From assembly GCF_017875735.1 (NCBI RefSeq), contig NZ_JAGGMZ010000001.1, positions 3,472,001-3,536,000 of the forward strand: DNA of 64,000 nt, written 5' to 3'. Below are positions 41,560 to 56,523 of this stretch, piece after piece; the stretch's first letter is position 1, and each line of letters starts with the position of its first letter. The notes under the pieces were generated by a model. The model was not told the DNA's origin. It worked only from the letters and a program-made list of their open reading frames with translations, and did not search any database. The position numbers and the translations under genes are program-made. This stretch comes from Arthrobacter sp. CAN_C5 (GTDB taxonomy: Bacteria > Actinomycetota > Actinomycetes > Actinomycetales > Micrococcaceae).

Positions 41560-42006
41560 CCATCGAGTCCATCTGTGTTCGCAGGAGTCGCTTGGCTTGT
41601 CGAGCCCCATCACCAACGCGGGCAGATCGAAAACATCAATATGGCGATCCTCATGGAAACGATCGGAAGCGGCAGAAGCATCAACATCGGCCGGCCCCTC
41701 TCCTGTGACGCCATAGGGTTACTTCCCTGTGTCAGCGCCGGTGCCAACAGGCCCAATGGTCCCATCTTGGGTCGGCGTTCACAATTACCGCTCTGTTCTC
41801 TACACGAACCACTCAACAGCGCGGCGGCCTCCCTGCAGGTGCTTGTCATAGCCGGCGAGCCTTACCCAATTGAATGCGCGGTTGGACCTGAAACTCATCG
41901 CGAGACCTGCAGACACCGACACCCACTGATGAACGTTTGGCCTCAGCGCGTACCTGGAGGGTGGATCTCGGTGAAGTATGGACCAGCACGCCGCTAGGAT
42001 CGGGAC
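41560..42006. other. Non-coding stretch after the GNAT remnant
   Basis: 447 bases. Open frames are present on both strands (for example 41575-41997 plus), but none has a ribosome binding site, typical codon use or a known family pattern. I see no repeat or RNA gene. It may be decayed accessory DNA. Confidence 0.5.
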
Positions 42007-42573
42007 ATGGCAGCTGAGATGAAGAAGCCCTCGCCCCTCGGGAGGTGGGAAAAAACCTTGATGCGGTCGAACTGGTGGGTTCTTCTCGGTGGCCTGCTGG
42101 TCTCAGCTGTCCTCCGGGAACCACTTGGCTTCTGGCTATCGCTGACACTCGCTGCGGCGTTGCTGGCTGCCTTTGCCCTCCTAGTCCGACGACTGTCAGG
42201 GTCGGAGAGGGAAGCGCGGCTCGTCCGTGATGTTGAGCGCGGACTCATCGAATGCGCGATCCGCTACCCCAAGGCCCTCCCCGGTTCACTGCGCAGCAGG
42301 TGGGAACGGGGGTTCGCGCAAGTGGATCAAGGCATCGTCAGGTTCATGCCGCTATCCGGAGGGTTGGGTGCCCCCGCACCACAGATGCGGGAGTTCAGCG
42401 GGCTACGCCGCCTTGAATTGCTTGACTTGCCCCCGAAGAAGCCGGCGGAACTCGCGCGATCGTGGAAGATCGCAGCAATTGGCACCGACAAGGGTGACCT
42501 GGAGATAGCTACCGGGCAAGCCGGACTAACTTTGCTGGCCGGGCATCTAGACGCCAGCTCTGAACTTCCCTAG
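42007..42573 (+). CDS. Hypothetical two-helix membrane protein
   Basis: A 188-residue protein with two adjacent membrane helices (about 24-40 and 46-62, WWVLLGGLLVSAVL and LSLTLAAALLAAFALLV) and a cytoplasmic C-terminal domain of about 125 residues rich in Arg and Leu (SEREARLVRDVERGLIECAIRY). I do not recognise a family, but the hydrophobic pair followed by charged residues, and the ATG with AGGATCGGG ahead, make a real gene likely. It lies in the unique segment between the rRNA repeats, so it may be accessory DNA. The layout recalls the DUF2550 family, which I cannot confirm. Confidence 0.65.
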   Translation: MAAEMKKPSPLGRWEKTLMRSNWWVLLGGLLVSAVLREPLGFWLSLTLAAALLAAFALLVRRLSGSEREARLVRDVERGLIECAIRYPKALPGSLRSRWERGFAQVDQGIVRFMPLSGGLGAPAPQMREFSGLRRLELLDLPPKKPAELARSWKIAAIGTDKGDLEIATGQAGLTLLAGHLDASSELP

Positions 42574-42626
42574 GGTCCTTGTCTGCACTTCAAGCGCACA
42601 CCGCGGGCCCACGTTTTAAGCACAAA

Positions 42627-42650
42627 AGGCCCCACCGTGGGGTGGGGCCT
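42627..42650 (-). terminator. Extra copy of the rRNA operon terminator hairpin
   Basis: AGGCCCCACC/GGTGGGGCCT stem with loop GTGG, followed on the minus strand by TTTT. It is the same hairpin as at 31896 and lies outside the main repeat, 46 bases beyond the copy belonging to operon 2. Confidence 0.75.
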
Positions 42651-42696
42651 GGGTACCAGACTATCGGGCCATGCCTGGTGGGGTGGTTAAGTGCGG

Positions 42697-42723
42697 AAGG
42701 CCCCACCGGTGGGGTGGGGCCTT
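42697..42723 (-). terminator. Terminator of rRNA operon 2
   Basis: AAGGCCCCACC/GGTGGGGCCTT, 11 bp perfect stem with a 5-base loop GGTGG, 15 bases beyond the 5S gene. Confidence 0.85.
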
Positions 42724-42738
42724 CCGTCTAATGGTTGT

Positions 42739-42855
42739 CCGGCGGCGTCCTACTCTCCCACACTCTCTCGGGTGCAGTACCATCGGCGCTGTGGGTCTTA
42801 GCTTCCGGGTTCGGAATGGGACCGGGCGTTTCCCCCACGCTGTGACCGCCGTAAC
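42739..42855 (-). rRNA. rrf: 5S ribosomal RNA, operon 2
   Basis: Sequence matches the 5S gene of operon 1 over its full length by eye. Ends estimated. Confidence 0.93.
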
Positions 42856-43097
42856 CCTTTTACCCGTCCCCCGTGGTGGTTGGTCCTGGTGTGGACCGCA
42901 CCCGTATCCGGGGGTGGGAAGTTTGTGGTTACAACATTTTCAGTGGTTGTTTCCTGTATTCTGTTGTTCCCCCACGGTTTTATGGTGGGGGTGGTTCCTG
43001 TTGTTGGTTGGGAACCGCATAGTGGACGAAAGCAGCATATCTTTTACACCATCCGGGGTGTGAACGTCTTTTGATGCCGTTCACGGGTGGTGTGTGT

Positions 43098-48379
<5,282 letters not shown>

Positions 48380-48619
48380 ATGCATTACAGACACGCACCC
48401 ACCACCAGGAAAAACCAGTAAACAGGCACGCGCAAAATTCGAAACCAGCCAAAAACAACCACACAACACCACGGGGTGGCATCATGCAGCCAAATTCAAC
48501 CAATCAATAAAACAATCGGTATCAACAAACATGGCACACTATTGAGTTCTCAAACAACAGACACACCCGGCACCAAACAGAACCAAACAGTTCCATCATC
48601 GCTCCGGAGCAACTTTTCA

Positions 48620-48648
48620 AACTTACCGGCTAATCATCTTCGGGTCAA
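48620..48648 (-). promoter_or_regulatory. rRNA operon 2 promoter (TTGACC-N17-TAAGTT)
   Basis: -10 box TAAGTT (48625-48620) and -35 box TTGACC (48648-48643) with 17-base spacing. The -35 fits the consensus better (5 of 6) than that of operon 1 (4 of 6). A second, weaker candidate lies upstream: TTACAA-N17-TAGAGT (48778-48750). The stretch 48380-48822 otherwise holds only the leader and the terminator of the glgE operon. Confidence 0.65.
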
Positions 48649-48789
48649 ATCGGCTGATCCTTCCAATCTCTGAGTCCTACTGCACTCTGAGACAAACCGA
48701 AGTTCTGGGGTGATCAACCGGTCAATTCCCTCGACCAGCGCGGATATAAACTCTAGCACCCTTCGGCCGAGGTTGTAAATCGGCGGGGA

Positions 48790-48812
48790 GGCCGGGCTGA
48801 CGAAGCCCGGCC
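48790..48812 (-). terminator. Terminator of the glgE-treS-glgB operon
   Basis: GGCCGGGCT (48790-48798) and AGCCCGGCC (48804-48812) form a perfect 9 bp stem with a 5-base loop, 10 bases after the stop codon on the minus strand. Confidence 0.85.
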
Positions 48813-48822
48813 CCACGCCAAT

Positions 48823-51800
48823 CTAGGCCTTCTTTGGCGCCAAGTAAACGACACCCAGGGGCGGCACCCGGAGGTCGGCGTAAGCCGGCTGTCCGCTCCA
48901 CGGTCCTTCAACGGAAGTCACACCGCCGGAGTTGATGACCCCGGATCCACCGAATTCCTCAGCGTCGGTATTGAGCACTTCTTCCCAGTCGCCAGACCAA
49001 GGGAGTCCCACCCTGAATCCTTCGTGCGGCGCGCCAGCGAAATTCGCGATGCAGACCAGCGGGTTGCCCTGGCCATCCCAGCGAATGAAGGACAGCGTGT
49101 TGCGTGCGCCGTCGTTCTCGTCGATCCACTGGAATCCGGACGGATCGTTATCGCGAAGATAAAGAGCCGGGGTGTCCCGGTAGATGCCGTTCAGCGACCG
49201 CACCAGATGCTGGACCCCCTTGTGCGCGGGAGTGTCCGAGAGCCACCAGTCAAGACCGTGCTGTTCCGACCACTCAGATTCCTGGGCGTACTCAGTGCCC
49301 ATGAAGATCAGCTGCTTGCCGGGGTGGGCCCACTGGAATGCCAGGTAGGCGCGCACACTCGCGAGCTGCTGCCAGCGGTCACCAGGCATCTTGCGCAACA
49401 GGGATCCCTTACCGTGCACAACTTCGTCATGGCTGATCGGCAGGAGGAAATTCTCCGTGTAGGCGTAGACCATTGAGAACGTGGCCTTGCCGTGGTGGTA
49501 GCCGCGGTTGACCGGGTCTTCGGCCATGTACTCAAGCGAGTCATGCATCCAGCCCATGTTCCACTTCAACCCGAATCCGAGCCCGCCGCCGCTGGTGGCG
49601 CGGGTAACTCCGGGGAACGAAGTGGACTCCTCGGCGATCATGACTATGCCGGGCACCCGCTTGTAGGCGGTCGCGTTGACCTCCTGCAGGAAGTCAATTG
49701 CCTCAAGGTTCTCCCGGCCGCCGAGGCGGTTCGGTGTCCACTGGCCATCCTCACGGGAGTAGTCCAGGTAAAGCATCGAAGCGACAGCGTCCACACGCAA
49801 CCCGTCGATGTGGTATTCCTCCAGCCAATACAGTGCGTTGGCGACGAGGAAGTTCCTCACCTCGCGACGACCAAAGTCGAAGATCAGTGTTCCCCAGTCG
49901 GGGTGTTCCCCGAGGAACGGGTCGCCGTGCTCGTAGAGGGTTCCGCCGTCGAACTGGGCCAAGGCGAATTCGTCTTTGGGGAAGTGAGCCGGCACCCAGT
50001 CCATGATGACGCCGATGCCCGCCTGATGCAGTTTATCCACCAGATACTTGAAGTCATCGGGATGACCGAACCGCGAGGTTGGAGCGTAGTACGAGGTCAC
50101 CTGGTAGCCCCAGGAGCCGCCGAAGGGGTGTTCCGCAACAGGCATCAGCTCGACGTGGGTGAAGCCCTGCCACTGGACGTATTCGGTGAGCTGGTCAGCG
50201 AGCTCCCGGTAGTTCAGTCCAAGTCGCCACGAGCCGAGGTGCACTTCGTACACACTCATGGGTCCGTTGTGGGGATCGGCTGCAGCGCGCGCCGTCATCC
50301 ATTCGTCGTCCTGGAACGTGTACCGGGATTCGACTACCCGCGACCCGGTCAGCGGTGGAATTTCGGTCCCACGTGCCATCGGGTCCGCCTTCTCGCGCCA
50401 CTGGCCGTCGGTGGCGAGGATCTCGAACTTGTAGCGGGATCCTGCCTCGGCTCCGGGAATGAAGATTTCCCAGAAGCCTGAACTGCCCAGCGCGCGCATC
50501 GCGTTGATTGAGCCGTCCCAGCCGTTGAAATCGGCCTTGACGCGCACGGCCTGAGCGTTCGGCGCCCAGACAGCGAAGCTGACGCCGTCGATATCGCCCA
50601 GCACCGAGGCGTAGTGACGGACGTGGGCACCGAGAGCCGTCCAGAGGGTCTCGTGGCGCCCTTCCGCCAGCAGGTGCATGTCGATCTCGCCCAGGGTGGG
50701 CAGGAAACGGTACGGGTCATCGACCAGTTGCGGGCTGCCGTCGTAGGTCACTTCAAGCCGGTAGTCGGGAACGTGCCCGGGGGTCTCCGACTCGATGGTG
50801 CCCACCCAGATGCCGTTATGTTCATGCTCGAGCTCAACCCGGCCGCTGCCGGTCACCACCGTGACCCGTTGCGCCAGCCGGCGCAGGGTCCGGATGGTCA
50901 CCTGGGTCTGCCCTTCAAGGTGAGCACCCAGGACAGCGTGCGGCTGGTGGTAGCGACCCTCGGAGACAGCCTGGAGGACATCCTCCGGGTGGTTGATCCG
51001 ACCGGTCACCGCTGAGCCGCCACTGGTCGCGGCGACTGCCGCCGAGGTTGCCACGGGGTCGACGGCGATCATCGGATCGATCGGACCCGCGGACGCGGGA
51101 ATGGCAGCCGAAGCCTGCGCCGAGGTGGCCTCTCCCTGCCCGCTGAGGGCACGGCGCACGTCCCGGACGGGAATGTCCACCCAGTCCGGACGATTGCGCA
51201 ATTCGTACACGACCTCGTACAGCGCCTTATCCAGCCAGAGGGCAAGGAACAGGGGGTCCGCACGGTCGATCGGCATACCAGTCTGCTCCTGGTAGCCGGC
51301 AGCGAAGGCGGCAGCGGCGGCCACGGTCCACTGGTCAGCGGCCGGAATGGCAGCGTCGTTGCCGTGGGCTGCCGCCGCGCCGGCGTACTCAAGCGACCGG
51401 GTCATGCCGACGACGTCGCGTAGCACCACGTCGGGTACCGAACGCTCCGCTGCGGGGCGCAGCGGCTCACCTTCGAAGTCCAGGACCAACCAGGATCCGT
51501 CCGGGGCGTTGAGGACCTGGCCCAGATGGTAGTCGGAGTGGATACGCTGCAGATCGGGCAGGTTCGTGACAGCGCGGACACGGTCCACCACCCTGGCCAC
51601 CTCGGCTTCAAGCGGTCCGACGACATCCCGGGCTTCATCCCACGCCCATTCGATCCGCTGGACGAGGGTCTCGATGAACTCGGCGCGTTCGGCGTCGCTT
51701 GCTGCCCGGCTACCGAAGGCCTCCCCGAGCTGGGAGTGGATACGTCCGGTCACCCGGCCCAGTTCGGCTGCCTCGGTAGTGAAATCGGTGTTGCTTGCCG

Positions 51801-52521
51801 CCGCGGCTGAGGCGGTCCGCCAAGCGTCGGTGCTGTCGTCGATGAAGTCGCGCAGCACACTGAGGTGGCCGGTCAGCCACTTCCCCTCGGCGTTGGTGTC
51901 TTCCCAGCTGCCAGTGACCCACCCGTACGTGGCCGGGACGTCGACGGATCCGGCATCCGTCAGCTTGGCACTGACCTGTACGTCGGGGCTCTCACCCGGG
52001 GCCAGCACGCGGAAGAACTTGATGATCATCGATCCGGATTTGGTCTTGACCACCACTGAGGTGTTGGACTGCTCGCCCTTGAGGACCGTCGGCTTGAGGG
52101 ACCGGGCGAACCGTTTCTGGTCGGCGAAGGCCCCCTGGGGAGTCCCCTGCGTCCGCCCGTCCTCGGTGACCCCACCGGAACGGATCAGCTCCATCCACGC
52201 GGTGACGAACACCGGATCGTGGGTGGCATCGTAGATCCACCGGTGGCCGAGTTCGGAGTGCTCGGCTTCACCGATCAGCGCGGCCTTGGCACCCCGCAGG
52301 GGAGCCTTCCGGTAGCTCAGCGGAACCTGCACAATGTCCTGGCGGGTACCGGTGTCAACGGCGATCAGGTGGACATCGAGCCCCACCTCACCTTTGGGGT
52401 CCTCCAGCCGGATGCCGCCGACCCGACGAAGTTCAAACTCGCGGCCTTTGGCAGGGAACCACCGCTGAGCGGGTAGCCAGGTTGCAAGAAGTTCTGGAAA
52501 GGTCGGCGTCATTTTGGGCAT
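48823..52521 (-). CDS. glgB: Fusion: maltokinase (Pep2-like) + 1,4-alpha-glucan branching enzyme GlgB
   Basis: A 1,232-residue protein with two enzymes. Residues about 1-460 match maltokinase, which phosphorylates maltose to maltose-1-phosphate with ATP: N-terminal cap [31 protein letters not shown] (possible nucleotide-binding), catalytic [10 protein letters not shown] (Asp330), and metal-binding LDFEGEP (Asp348, Glu350). Residues about 505-1232 are GlgB, which makes alpha-1,6 branches: CBM48-like domains, then the GH13 barrel with Asp911 ([10 protein letters not shown]), Glu964 (IAEEST) and Asp1032 (ISHDEVVHG). The Ala/Ser/Gly-rich linker (about 465-505) joins them. TAATG links the start to the treS stop. 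Confidence 0.95.
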   Translation of the reverse strand: MPKMTPTFPELLATWLPAQRWFPAKGREFELRRVGGIRLEDPKGEVGLDVHLIAVDTGTRQDIVQVPLSYRKAPLRGAKAALIGEAEHSELGHRWIYDATHDPVFVTAWMELIRSGGVTEDGRTQGTPQGAFADQKRFARSLKPTVLKGEQSNTSVVVKTKSGSMIIKFFRVLAPGESPDVQVSAKLTDAGSVDVPATYGWVTGSWEDTNAEGKWLTGHLSVLRDFIDDSTDAWRTASAAAASNTDFTTEAAELGRVTGRIHSQLGEAFGSRAASDAERAEFIETLVQRIEWAWDEARDVVGPLEAEVARVVDRVRAVTNLPDLQRIHSDYHLGQVLNAPDGSWLVLDFEGEPLRPAAERSVPDVVLRDVVGMTRSLEYAGAAAAHGNDAAIPAADQWTVAAAAAFAAGYQEQTGMPIDRADPLFLALWLDKALYEVVYELRNRPDWVDIPVRDVRRALSGQGEATSAQASAAIPASAGPIDPMIAVDPVATSAAVAATSGGSAVTGRINHPEDVLQAVSEGRYHQPHAVLGAHLEGQTQVTIRTLRRLAQRVTVVTGSGRVELEHEHNGIWVGTIESETPGHVPDYRLEVTYDGSPQLVDDPYRFLPTLGEIDMHLLAEGRHETLWTALGAHVRHYASVLGDIDGVSFAVWAPNAQAVRVKADFNGWDGSINAMRALGSSGFWEIFIPGAEAGSRYKFEILATDGQWREKADPMARGTEIPPLTGSRVVESRYTFQDDEWMTARAAADPHNGPMSVYEVHLGSWRLGLNYRELADQLTEYVQWQGFTHVELMPVAEHPFGGSWGYQVTSYYAPTSRFGHPDDFKYLVDKLHQAGIGVIMDWVPAHFPKDEFALAQFDGGTLYEHGDPFLGEHPDWGTLIFDFGRREVRNFLVANALYWLEEYHIDGLRVDAVASMLYLDYSREDGQWTPNRLGGRENLEAIDFLQEVNATAYKRVPGIVMIAEESTSFPGVTRATSGGGLGFGLKWNMGWMHDSLEYMAEDPVNRGYHHGKATFSMVYAYTENFLLPISHDEVVHGKGSLLRKMPGDRWQQLASVRAYLAFQWAHPGKQLIFMGTEYAQESEWSEQHGLDWWLSDTPAHKGVQHLVRSLNGIYRDTPALYLRDNDPSGFQWIDENDGARNTLSFIRWDGQGNPLVCIANFAGAPHEGFRVGLPWSGDWEEVLNTDAEEFGGSGVINSGGVTSVEGPWSGQPAYADLRVPPLGVVYLAPKKA

Positions 52522-54287
52522 TATTTTGCGGCCTCCGGGGATTGGATGACGGGCAGTGCTTCGGTGAGCGGTGAAGCGGTGTTTGAGTTGGCCGAGCGCA
52601 GGCGCAGCCAGTAGAAGTCGTGGCTGCCCAGCGTCAGGGTGAGGGTGCCGTCGCTACCGAAGGCGGGGAAAGGGGTGCCGCCGAAGAGGTCCCGCAGACC
52701 CCGATCGGCGTATTCGGGCAGGTTCAGTTCGGCGGCCACGGGGTGCTGCGAGAGGTTGAACACGCAGAGCACGACCTCCGGCTGTTCACCCTCATCGTTG
52801 CCGGGCGCAACTTCACGGATGAAGGCCAGGACCGATTCCGCCTCGGTGGGTACGTTGCGGTAGGACCCCAGGCCGAACGCGGGGTGGGTGCGCCTAACGG
52901 AGAGCATTTGCCGCATCCAGTGCAGCAGGGAACTGGAGCTGGCCAGCTGGGCTTCCACGTTGACGTGGTTGTAGTGGTAGACCAGCGACTGCACTACGGG
53001 CAGGTACAGCTTTCCGGGGTCCGCGGTGGAGAACCCAGCGTTCCGATCGGGGTTCCACTGCATCGGGGTACGCGACGCGTCGCGATCCTCAAGCCAGATG
53101 TTGTCACCCATCCCGATTTCGTCCCCGTAGTACAGGAACGGGCTGCCCGGCAGGGACAGCAGCAGGGCGTGGATGAGTTCCACTTCGGCGCGCGAGTTAT
53201 CGAGCAGCGGGGACAGCCGACGGCGGATACCCACGTTGGCGCGCATCCTCGAATCCGGGGCATACCAGCCGAGCATCGCTTCGCGTTCCTCGTTGGTGAC
53301 CATTTCGAGGGTGAGCTCGTCGTGGTTCCTGAGGAAAGTGCCCCACTGGGCCCCCGCGGGAATGTCGGGGGTTTCGGCCATCGTCTCGATGATCGGGCCG
53401 GCCTTCTGGTCACGCAGCGCGTAGAAGAGCTTGGGCATGATGGGGAAGTGGAAGCACATGTGACACTCGGGGCCTTCGGCGTCGCCGAAGTATTCGACCA
53501 CCTCGTCCGGGAGCTGGTTGGCTTCCGCGACGATGATGCGGCCAGGGTAATTCTCGTCCACCATCGTGCGCAGGTCCTTGAGGAACGCGTGCGTCTGGGG
53601 AAGGTTCTCGCTGTTGGTCCCTTCCTCTTCGAACAGGTAGGGAATGGCATCCGCGCGGAAACCATCGATGCCCTGGTCGAGCCAGAATTTCACGACGTCG
53701 AACAGCGCCTCGATCACCTTGGGGTTTTCGAAGTTCAAATCCGGCTGGTGGGAGAAGAACCGGTGCCAGAAGAACTGCCGGCGGACCGGGTCGAAGGTCC
53801 AGTTTGATTCCTCGGTGTCCACGAAGATGATGCGGGCATCCTCGTACTTTTCGTCGGTGTCGCTCCAGACGTAGAAATCACCGTAGGGACCATCAGGATC
53901 GTTCCGGGATTCCTCGAACCAGTGGTGCTTGTCCGAGGTGTGGTTCAGCGGCAGGTCGATGATGACGCGCACGCCGCGGGCGTGGGCCTCGGCAACCAGC
54001 CGCTTGAAATCACTGATGGTGCCGAACTCGTCGAGGACATTGTAGTAGTCGGCAATGTCATAGCCGCCGTCGCGCAGCGGCGACTTGAAGAAGGGCGGCA
54101 GCCACAGACAGTCCACCCCCAGCCACTGCAGGTAGTCCAGCTTGTCGATCAGACCGGAGAAATCGCCCGAGCCATCGCCGTTCGCATCCGCGAATCCGCG
54201 CACCAGAACCTCGTAAAATACGGCCTTGCGGTACCAGTGTGGGTCATGCGCGAGACCGGGCGCGTTGAGTTGAAACGGGTTAGCCAC
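52521..54287 (-). CDS. treS: Trehalose synthase (maltose alpha-D-glucosyltransferase)
   Basis: Interconverts trehalose and maltose (GH13_16), 588 residues. The start fits the family ([20 protein letters not shown]). The catalytic residues are Asp213 (GFRADAI), Glu255 (IIVAEAN) and Asp323 (RNHDELT). GTG 54287 overlaps the last base of the glgE stop (TAGTG) and has AGGAGG eight bases ahead. No maltokinase domain is fused here; it sits on the downstream GlgB protein instead. In the GlgE pathway TreS brings trehalose to maltose for phosphorylation. Confidence 0.97.
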   Translation of the reverse strand: MANPFQLNAPGLAHDPHWYRKAVFYEVLVRGFADANGDGSGDFSGLIDKLDYLQWLGVDCLWLPPFFKSPLRDGGYDIADYYNVLDEFGTISDFKRLVAEAHARGVRVIIDLPLNHTSDKHHWFEESRNDPDGPYGDFYVWSDTDEKYEDARIIFVDTEESNWTFDPVRRQFFWHRFFSHQPDLNFENPKVIEALFDVVKFWLDQGIDGFRADAIPYLFEEEGTNSENLPQTHAFLKDLRTMVDENYPGRIIVAEANQLPDEVVEYFGDAEGPECHMCFHFPIMPKLFYALRDQKAGPIIETMAETPDIPAGAQWGTFLRNHDELTLEMVTNEEREAMLGWYAPDSRMRANVGIRRRLSPLLDNSRAEVELIHALLLSLPGSPFLYYGDEIGMGDNIWLEDRDASRTPMQWNPDRNAGFSTADPGKLYLPVVQSLVYHYNHVNVEAQLASSSSLLHWMRQMLSVRRTHPAFGLGSYRNVPTEAESVLAFIREVAPGNDEGEQPEVVLCVFNLSQHPVAAELNLPEYADRGLRDLFGGTPFPAFGSDGTLTLTLGSHDFYWLRLRSANSNTASPLTEALPVIQSPEAAK

Positions 54288-56356
54288 TAGGGCTTCCTCC
54301 TGAGGTAAAGAATGTGTGCTGGTTCCACATGTGGGTCCAGCCTGACGTAGTTGTGGGTGCCCCAGACCCAGCTCTGCCCGGTGATGAGATCATCCACCCA
54401 GAAGGTGCCGTCCTCATTGCAGTCCTCCGGGTCAAGGGCGAGGGCGTCGAGGTTCAGCGAAACAGTGCTTTCCCGGGCCCCGTGCGGATTGAGGTTTACC
54501 ACCACGATGATCGTGTCCTTGGCGCTATTGTCACCGCCGACGTTGTCCTTGTGCTTCGAGAACACGAGGGTTTCCGAGTCGGAGCTGTGGTGAAGGGTGA
54601 GGTTTTCCAGGTCGCCCAGCGCCGGGTGGTCCCGGCGGATGTGGTTAAGCCTGGTGAGGTAAGGCGCCAGGCTGCGCCCCTCGGCCTCGGCTCGTTTGAA
54701 GTCGCGGGGACGATACTCGAACTTCTCGTTGTCGATCGACTCTTCGGCACCCGGCCGCGCAACATGCTCGTACAGCTCGTAGCCCGAATAGACACCCCAG
54801 AGTGGGCTGGCCATGGCGGCGAGCACCGCCCTGATCTTGAATCCCGCAGGTCCGCCGTACTGGAGGAACTCGGTGAGGATATCGGGGGTGTTGACGAAGA
54901 AGTTGGGGCGGAAGTAAGGCGCGCTGACCTTGCTGACCTCGGTGAAGTACTCCTCGAGCTCGGTTTTGGTGTTGCGCCAGGTGAAGTAGGTGTAGGACTG
55001 CTGGAATCCGGCCCGGCCCAGCGCGTGCATCATCGGCGGCCGGGTGAAGGCTTCGGCCAGGAAAACCACTTCAGGGTGCTCGCGGTTGACCTCACGGATG
55101 AGCCACTCCCAGAACACCACCGGTTTGGTGTGCGGGTTATCCACCCGGAAGATCTTCACCCCGTGGCTGACCCACAGCAGAACGATGCGCAGCACCTCGT
55201 TCGAGAGACCGTCAGGGTCGTTGTCGAAGTTGATCGGGTAGATGTCCTGATACTTCTTCGGCGGGTTCTCCGCGTAGGCGATGGACCCGTCCACCCGCGT
55301 GGTGAACCACTCGGGATGGGAAATCACCCAGGGGTGGTCCGGGGACGCCTGCAGGGCAAGGTCCAGGGCGATTTCCAGGTTCAGCTCGTTGGCTCGTGCC
55401 ACGAAGGCGTCGAAGTCGGCGAAGGTACCCAGGTCTGGGTGGATCGCGTCATGCCCACCCTCCGCGGCGCCAATGGCCCAGGGTGATCCGGGATCGCTGG
55501 GGCCAGCGGTCAGTGTGTTGTTGGGCCCCTTGCGGTGGGTGCGTCCGATCGGATGGATCGGCGGAAGGTAGACGACGTCGAACGCCATGTCCGCGACGGC
55601 GTGAAGCCGCTCGGCGGCGGTGACGAAGGTACCGGAGGTCCACTGCCCGGCGGCCGGGTCGTAGGTGGCCCCTTCGGAGCGGGGGAAGAACTCGTACCAG
55701 GACGCGCGCCCGGCGAGCTCGCGTTCCACCAGGATGCGGTAAGGCTGGGACACCGTGACCAGGTCACGCAACGGTTCGCGGTCGATGGCAGCCAGAATGT
55801 CGGCGGATTCACCGGCGGCCAGCCGCTCGCCGACCGGAAGTTCGGTGTCCGCGAGGATCCCGGCGGCAGCGGTGAAGACCTCTGCGTCCTGGCCCGGGCG
55901 GGACTTCGCCGCGTTGGTGAACAGGGCTGCGCCTTCGGCGAGCATCAATTCAACGTCGACGCCGGCGGCGATCTTCACTTCGGCGTTGTGGTGCCAGGTA
56001 CCGTACAGGTCCCCCCACCCTTCAATGACGAAGGTGTAGCTGCCGACCGACGGCGGGCGCAACTGGCCCTCGTACCGGTCAAGCCCCTGGCCCACAGGCC
56101 TCAGGCGTACCCGCTGGACCTCAACACCGGCTCCGGTCAGCAGGACCGCTGAGACACCCAGCTGGTCATGCCCCTCGCGGAATACCGTCGCGCCGACCGT
56201 AATGTCTGATCCGGGGATCGCTTTGGACGGGAAGGCACCGCCGTCCACCACCGGCGCAATGTTGGTAATTGGAATTCGTCCGAACCGCAGATCTTTGCCG
56301 TCTATCGGCTTCCTGGCGGTACGTCCCTTACGTGGTGGCTCTATTGAAGTCGTCAC
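54287..56356 (-). CDS. glgE: Alpha-1,4-glucan:maltose-1-phosphate maltosyltransferase
   Basis: Extends alpha-1,4-glucan chains using maltose-1-phosphate (GH13_3), 689 residues. After an N-terminal DUF3416 domain (about 25-200), the barrel begins near 205 ([21 protein letters not shown], in part). The catalytic residues are Asp406 (KIFRVDNPH) and Glu435 (FLAEAFTRP). The first gene of the operon; GTG 56356 lacks a strong ribosome binding site. It is divergent from glgP with 166 bases between the starts, which suggests shared control of glucan synthesis and breakdown. Confidence 0.97.
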   Translation of the reverse strand: MTTSIEPPRKGRTARKPIDGKDLRFGRIPITNIAPVVDGGAFPSKAIPGSDITVGATVFREGHDQLGVSAVLLTGAGVEVQRVRLRPVGQGLDRYEGQLRPPSVGSYTFVIEGWGDLYGTWHHNAEVKIAAGVDVELMLAEGAALFTNAAKSRPGQDAEVFTAAAGILADTELPVGERLAAGESADILAAIDREPLRDLVTVSQPYRILVERELAGRASWYEFFPRSEGATYDPAAGQWTSGTFVTAAERLHAVADMAFDVVYLPPIHPIGRTHRKGPNNTLTAGPSDPGSPWAIGAAEGGHDAIHPDLGTFADFDAFVARANELNLEIALDLALQASPDHPWVISHPEWFTTRVDGSIAYAENPPKKYQDIYPINFDNDPDGLSNEVLRIVLLWVSHGVKIFRVDNPHTKPVVFWEWLIREVNREHPEVVFLAEAFTRPPMMHALGRAGFQQSYTYFTWRNTKTELEEYFTEVSKVSAPYFRPNFFVNTPDILTEFLQYGGPAGFKIRAVLAAMASPLWGVYSGYELYEHVARPGAEESIDNEKFEYRPRDFKRAEAEGRSLAPYLTRLNHIRRDHPALGDLENLTLHHSSDSETLVFSKHKDNVGGDNSAKDTIIVVVNLNPHGARESTVSLNLDALALDPEDCNEDGTFWVDDLITGQSWVWGTHNYVRLDPHVEPAHILYLRRKP

Positions 56357-56494
56357 AGGTTAGACGTTAGCGAGTATTTGCCGAGATTGCTAAGGCGCGC
56401 GGACGTAACATGTGCGCATTTAACTGTTGAGTAGACCGATAACACAAACGTTTACTCTCAGTTGCTCTCATCGGCGGTGGCATGCCCACCTGCG

Positions 56495-56523
56495 CCCGGG
56501 AAAGTACGCTAGCCTTTCCCGGG
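56495..56523 (+). promoter_or_regulatory. Perfect hairpin ending in the glgP start codon
   Basis: CCCGGGAAAG (56495-56504) and CTTTCCCGGG (56514-56523) pair over 10 bp with a 9-base loop TACGCTAGC. The last G is the first base of the glgP GTG, and no Shine-Dalgarno-like sequence stands between the hairpin and the start. It may control translation of glgP, or act as a DNA operator. Confidence 0.6.

Noticed and set aside
41575..41997. 140-codon open frame after the GNAT remnant
   Set aside because: No ribosome binding site, odd residue composition and no family pattern; overlapping frames on both strands look alike.
52620..53807. 395-codon open frame on the plus strand across treS
   Set aside because: Antisense to a gene with complete GH13 motifs; long antisense frames are expected here.
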